Source: Hungatella sp. UBA3147
GTDB taxonomy: Bacteria > Bacillota > Clostridia > Lachnospirales > Lachnospiraceae
Length of the DNA: 16,478 bases
NCBI GenBank assembly: GCA_002365025.1
Contig: DEYX01000279.1
Location: 1-16,478 of the forward strand
Direction: 5' to 3'
Shown here: positions 13,908 to 16,478 of the stretch, piece after piece
Position numbering within the stretch: the first letter of the stretch is position 1
How the letters are laid out: every line of letters starts with the position of its first letter
Position numbers and translations under genes: made by a program
Notes under the pieces: model-generated
Told to the model about the DNA's origin: nothing
Database searches by the model: none
Seen by the model: only the letters and a program-made list of their open reading frames with translations

Positions 13908-14141
13908 TTAATCTACAATGTATGGAGATAAAATGTTTAAGATTTCATCAGCATTATTTTCAGAGTGGATATTTAAATCAATGGGTTTGGAAAGATCCAG
14001 GCTGAAGATGCCCATAATAGACTTTGCGTCAATTACGTATCTGCCGGAAACAAGATCAAAATCAGTATCAAACTTTGTTAAATCATTTACAAAAGATTTT
14101 ACTTTATCGATGGAATTTAAAGATATACGAACTGTTTTCAT
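13908..14141 (-). CDS. HPr-like (PTS phosphocarrier fold) protein lacking the catalytic histidine
   Basis: The 77 residues are shorter than typical HPr (about 85-88). A perfect AAGGAGG lies 8 bases before ATG. The segment GRYVIDAKSIMGIFSLDLSKPIDL (about 33-56) aligns with the HPr signature around regulatory Ser46; the equivalent serine is S41. The N-terminal segment that carries His15 in HPr (GLHARPA) is absent: residues 7-16 read SLNSIDKVKS, and the only histidine is at about 59. It therefore cannot take part in PEP-dependent phosphotransfer but could be a Ser-phosphorylated regulator like Crh of Bacillus, or a protein with an unrelated role. It is transcribed alone, on the opposite strand from its neighbours, with its own promoter and terminator, and no PTS genes are nearby. 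Confidence 0.82.
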   Translation of the reverse strand: MKTVRISLNSIDKVKSFVNDLTKFDTDFDLVSGRYVIDAKSIMGIFSLDLSKPIDLNIHSENNADEILNILSPYIVD

Positions 14142-14213
14142 GTGAAAAACCTCCTTGAGTGAGCTCTTTTATTTAATGAGGGACTGCTCTGGAACCGACC
14201 CTTAATCACTTCA

Positions 14214-14242
14214 ATACTACTGATATATTGTACAAAAGTCAA
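14214..14242 (-). promoter_or_regulatory. Promoter of the HPr-like gene
   Basis: On the minus strand TTGACT (14242-14237) and TAGTAT (14219-14214) are 17 bases apart, leaving a leader of about 65 bases. The -35 lies in an imperfect inverted repeat, ATTGTAC-aaaa-GTCAAT (14227-14243). On the plus strand a weak TTGTAC-N17-TTACAT (14228-14256) overlaps it and could drive mtaB, so the two divergent genes may share control. Confidence 0.5.
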
Positions 14243-14301
14243 TGGTAATTTTACATGAAAATACTGAAAATAAAAGGATTATTTAGATAGGAGAAAACAA
14301 G

Positions 14302-15660
14302 ATGAAAAAGGCAGCCCTGCATAATCTAGGATGCAAGGTTAATTCCTATGAAACAGAAGCCATGCAGCAGCTTCTTGAAAACGCCGGATATGAGATCGTT
14401 CCTTTTGCGGAAGGGGCAGATGTTTATATCATTAATACATGCTCCGTAACGAATATCGCAGACCGTAAATCCAGGCAGATGCTTCACAGGGCAAAGAAGA
14501 TGAATCCGGAGGCAGTGGTCGTGGCAGCAGGATGCTACGTTCAGGCGGCGGGAGAAGAGCTTAAAAAGGATGAAGCAGTGGATCTGGTTGTTGGCAACAA
14601 TAAAAAAACCGAGCTGGTTTCTATTCTTGAAGACTACTTTGCCCAAAAGAAGAAACCGGAAGAAGAAACAACCTCCGGTCAGGCCGCTGCTCCTGATGAA
14701 GCGGTGGAAACGGTTATTGATATCAATGACACAATGGAGTACGAGAATCTGTCCATTGATAAGATCTCAGATCATACCAGAGCATTTATAAAGGTCCAGG
14801 ATGGCTGCAATCAGTTTTGCAGCTACTGTATCATACCATATACCAGGGGACGAGTGAGAAGCCGTAAGCCCGATGAGGTGGTGGAAGAGGTAAAACGTCT
14901 GACCACCTCCGGCTATCAGGAGATCGTGCTGACAGGAATTCACTTAAGCTCCTATGGAAAGGATTTTCCTGAGGAAGAACGGCTTACTCTTCTGGATCTG
15001 ATTAAGAGCATCCACGATGTGGAAGGCTTAAAGCGCATCCGCCTAGGTTCCTTAGAGCCCAGGATTGTGACGGAGGAGTTTGCGTCAGAACTTGCAGGAC
15101 TTCATAAAATATGCCCCCATTTCCACTTATCCCTGCAAAGCGGATGTGATAATACCTTAAAGCGGATGAACCGCCATTACACCACTGAGGATTATTTAAA
15201 CCGCTGTCAGGTTTTGCGGAAGGCATTTAAAAATCCTGCCATTACCACAGATGTGATTGTAGGATTCCCGGGAGAAAGCTCCGAAGACTTCCAGGTGACA
15301 AAAGAATATTTAGAAAATGTTCAGTTCTATGAGATGCATGTTTTTAAATATTCCAAAAGAAACGGCACCAGGGCGGCAGTGATGCCGGACCAGGTAGCGG
15401 AATCCATAAAGGCGGAGCGCAGCAATGACCTCCTCTGCCAGGAAAAGGAAATGTCCTTGGAGTATCGGAAGTCATGGCTAGGATCCAGGGTCGAGGTGCT
15501 TATGGAAGAGGAATACTGGTGGAATGACGTTCATTACATGATCGGCCACACCAGAGAATATGTGAAGGCCGCAATGCCCTTTGAAGAAGGCTTAAAGGGC
15601 GTGGTGATAGAGGGAACTCTTATGGAACTGATGAACGATGAGGTGGCTTTTTTAAAGTAA
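14302..15660 (+). CDS. mtaB: tRNA (t6A37) methylthiotransferase MtaB
   Basis: MtaB is a radical-SAM enzyme that adds a methylthio group to t6A at position 37 of ANN-decoding tRNAs, giving ms2t6A. AGGAG lies 8 bases before ATG. It is 452 residues long. The N-terminal UPF0004 domain binds one Fe-S cluster through C11 (LGCKVN), C47 (NTCSVTN) and C78 (AAGCYVQ). The radical-SAM cluster is C169-x3-C173-x2-C176 (CNQFCSYC), followed by IIPYTRGRVRSR, the mtaB/miaB signature. A TRAM RNA-binding domain closes the protein (GSRVEVLMEEE onward). GCKVN-x-YE at the start favours MtaB over MiaB. A Lys/Glu/Ala-rich insertion (about 115-143) precedes the radical-SAM domain. Confidence 0.95.
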   Translation: MKKAALHNLGCKVNSYETEAMQQLLENAGYEIVPFAEGADVYIINTCSVTNIADRKSRQMLHRAKKMNPEAVVVAAGCYVQAAGEELKKDEAVDLVVGNNKKTELVSILEDYFAQKKKPEEETTSGQAAAPDEAVETVIDINDTMEYENLSIDKISDHTRAFIKVQDGCNQFCSYCIIPYTRGRVRSRKPDEVVEEVKRLTTSGYQEIVLTGIHLSSYGKDFPEEERLTLLDLIKSIHDVEGLKRIRLGSLEPRIVTEEFASELAGLHKICPHFHLSLQSGCDNTLKRMNRHYTTEDYLNRCQVLRKAFKNPAITTDVIVGFPGESSEDFQVTKEYLENVQFYEMHVFKYSKRNGTRAAVMPDQVAESIKAERSNDLLCQEKEMSLEYRKSWLGSRVEVLMEEEYWWNDVHYMIGHTREYVKAAMPFEEGLKGVVIEGTLMELMNDEVAFLK

Positions 15661-15683
15661 AAGAGACAAAATTTATTTTTGGC

Positions 15684-15712
15684 TTGCCGAATCCAAACTT
15701 TTGGTTTAGAAT
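15684..15712 (+). promoter_or_regulatory. Promoter of ireB
   Basis: TTGCCG (15684-15689) and TAGAAT (15707-15712) are 17 bases apart, 30 bases before the ireB start. The spacer contains an inverted repeat (CCAAA/TTTGG). ireB therefore probably has its own promoter rather than depending on mtaB. Confidence 0.55.
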
Positions 15713-15742
15713 ATAGTAGAACAGTTAAAGGACGTGAGAAAC

Positions 15743-16003
15743 ATGGGCGATATTCATAATACGCAATTTTTCAAGGCAGTGCAGGAAAATAAACTGAATG
15801 TTAGCCAGGTGCTGGAACAGGTTTATATTGCCCTTAATGAGAAGGGCTATAATCCTATTAACCAGATCGTGGGCTATATTATGTCAGGAGATCCTACTTA
15901 TATTACCAGCCATAAGAACGCAAGAAGTCTTATCATGAAAGTTGAGCGGGATGAGATTCTGGAAGAACTTATGGGAGTATATATTGATACGAAGTTGAAA
16001 TAA
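15743..16003 (+). CDS. ireB: IreB family regulatory phosphoprotein (UPF0297/YrzL)
   Basis: ATG 15743 gives MGDIHNTQFF and 86 residues, the usual length; AAAGGA lies 10 bases upstream. An in-frame GTG at 15734 is less likely. The core NEKGYNPINQIVGYIMSGDPTYITSHKNARSLIMKVERDEILEELM is nearly invariant in the family. In Enterococcus faecalis IreB is phosphorylated on N-terminal threonines by the PASTA kinase IreK and affects cephalosporin resistance. Thr7 here is in the comparable N-terminal stretch, but its phosphorylation is inference. The order ireB-ruvX (yrzL-yrrK) is conserved in Firmicutes. A terminator separates it from ruvX here. Confidence 0.95.
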   Translation: MGDIHNTQFFKAVQENKLNVSQVLEQVYIALNEKGYNPINQIVGYIMSGDPTYITSHKNARSLIMKVERDEILEELMGVYIDTKLK

Positions 16004-16027
16004 GGCTGTGGATAATCATAAGTCTAG

Positions 16028-16072
16028 CTGTCAGATGAAGTGGAAGTAGGCGGAGTCTGACAGTTTGTTTTT
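16028..16072 (+). terminator. Terminator between ireB and ruvX
   Basis: CTGTCAGA (16028-16035) is perfectly complementary to TCTGACAG (16056-16063), followed by TTTGTTTTT (16064-16072). The loop is 20 bases. It lies 25 bases after the ireB stop and would uncouple ireB from ruvX, at least in part. Confidence 0.85.
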
Positions 16073-16084
16073 ATACGGTTGGCT

Positions 16085-16114
16085 TTGGACCAGCTTTCTT
16101 TTGCTGCATAAAGA
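16085..16114 (+). promoter_or_regulatory. Possible promoter of ruvX
   Basis: TTGGAC (16085-16090) and TAAAGA (16109-16114) are 18 bases apart, just after the ireB terminator and about 30 bases before ruvX. The match is weak, but a promoter is expected here if the terminator works. Confidence 0.35.
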
Positions 16115-16145
16115 TTGGAAAAAAAGAGCAACCTTGGAGGAAAAT

Positions 16146-16478
16146 ATGAGGATTATGGGGCTTGATTACGGTTCTAAGACTGTAGGAGTTGCAGTTTCCG
16201 ACTTACTTGGTATAACCGCCCAGGGAGTGGAGACAATTACGAGAGAAGACGAGAATAAACTGAGAAAGACCTGTGCCCGGATTGAGGAACTGATTCGGGA
16301 ATATGAGATTGAAGCCATTGTCCTTGGCTATCCGAAAAATATGAATAATACGGCCGGTGACCGGGCCGGGAAAACGGAACAGTTTAAAGAAATGCTGGAG
16401 AGGCGGACTGGACTTACCGTCATTCTATGGGATGAACGGCTTACGACCGTTGCATCGGAGAGAATATTACAGGAAAGC
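16146..16478 (+). CDS. ruvX: Holliday junction resolvase-like protein RuvX/YqgF (3' end outside window)
   Basis: The first 111 codons are present with no stop. GGAGG lies 5 bases before ATG. The N-end MRIMGLDYGSKTVGVAVSD is the RNase H-like fold signature with the first catalytic Asp (D7). VLGYPKNMNNTAGDRAGKTEQF and WDERLTTVASERIL are the other family motifs with acidic residues. The family length is about 140, so some 30 residues are missing. In E. coli YqgF acts in 5' end processing of pre-16S rRNA; a resolvase role was proposed from structure. Which applies here is not shown by sequence. Confidence 0.95.
   Translation, partial: MRIMGLDYGSKTVGVAVSDLLGITAQGVETITREDENKLRKTCARIEELIREYEIEAIVLGYPKNMNNTAGDRAGKTEQFKEMLERRTGLTVILWDERLTTVASERILQES

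Noticed and set aside
13918..14145. Plus-strand open frame opposite the HPr-like gene
   Set aside because: The minus strand has a perfect AAGGAGG site, HPr signature, promoter and terminator; the plus-strand frame has none of these.
1..16478. CRISPR array, tRNA, rRNA, insertion sequence or prophage
   Set aside because: No regularly spaced repeats, tRNA-like cloverleaf, rRNA core sequence, transposase or phage genes were seen.

Overview
The window looks like chromosomal DNA of a low-to-moderate GC anaerobic Firmicute of the Lachnospiraceae (Clostridium cluster XIVa, Lacrimispora-like). The reasons are the gene order hrcA-grpE-dnaK-dnaJ followed by prmA-rsmE-cysteine desulfurase-thiI and then mtaB-ireB-ruvX, the 3D-domain and cell-wall-binding secreted proteins, a Gram-positive type DnaK, strong Shine-Dalgarno sequences and frequent TTG starts. 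The family-level assignment is inference from gene content. No tRNA, rRNA, CRISPR array, transposon or phage gene was seen.

Layout. Positions 1-2270 hold surface and accessory genes: the last 22 codons of a cell-wall-binding-repeat protein, an unrecognised 167-residue protein, and two minus-strand genes for secreted 3D-domain proteins (putative peptidoglycan-acting enzymes), each with its own promoter and terminator. The first of these has a site upstream that matches the WalR box consensus exactly.

Positions 2524-8241 are the class I heat-shock operon. A TTGACA-N17-TATATT promoter and a perfect CIRCE operator precede hrcA (TTG start), followed by grpE (TTG start), dnaK, a 203-base structured spacer, dnaJ, and a small secreted cell-wall-binding protein with an eight-aspartate run. 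HrcA represses its own operon through CIRCE; GrpE, DnaJ and DnaK form the chaperone machine.

Positions 8242-8775 are a gene-free, AT-rich stretch with terminators and a promoter whose -35 lies in a 12-base palindrome. Positions 8776-13808 look like one plus-strand transcription unit: a TSUP membrane transporter, PrmA (L11 methylation), RsmE (16S rRNA m3U1498), a NifS-like cysteine desulfurase and ThiI. The last two would together make 4-thiouridine in tRNA.

Positions 13820-16478 hold a minus-strand HPr-like protein without the catalytic histidine, then mtaB (ms2t6A37 tRNA modification), ireB and the start of ruvX, which runs off the window.

The most interesting unexplained signals are: (1) a short two-hairpin element present three times, always upstream of a gene start inside an operon (before dnaK, the cysteine desulfurase and thiI), with paired base changes that keep its stems; (2) a pseudoknot-capable spacer between dnaK and dnaJ; (3) the WalR-like boxes by the 3D genes; and (4) the His-less, Ser46-retaining HPr-like protein.
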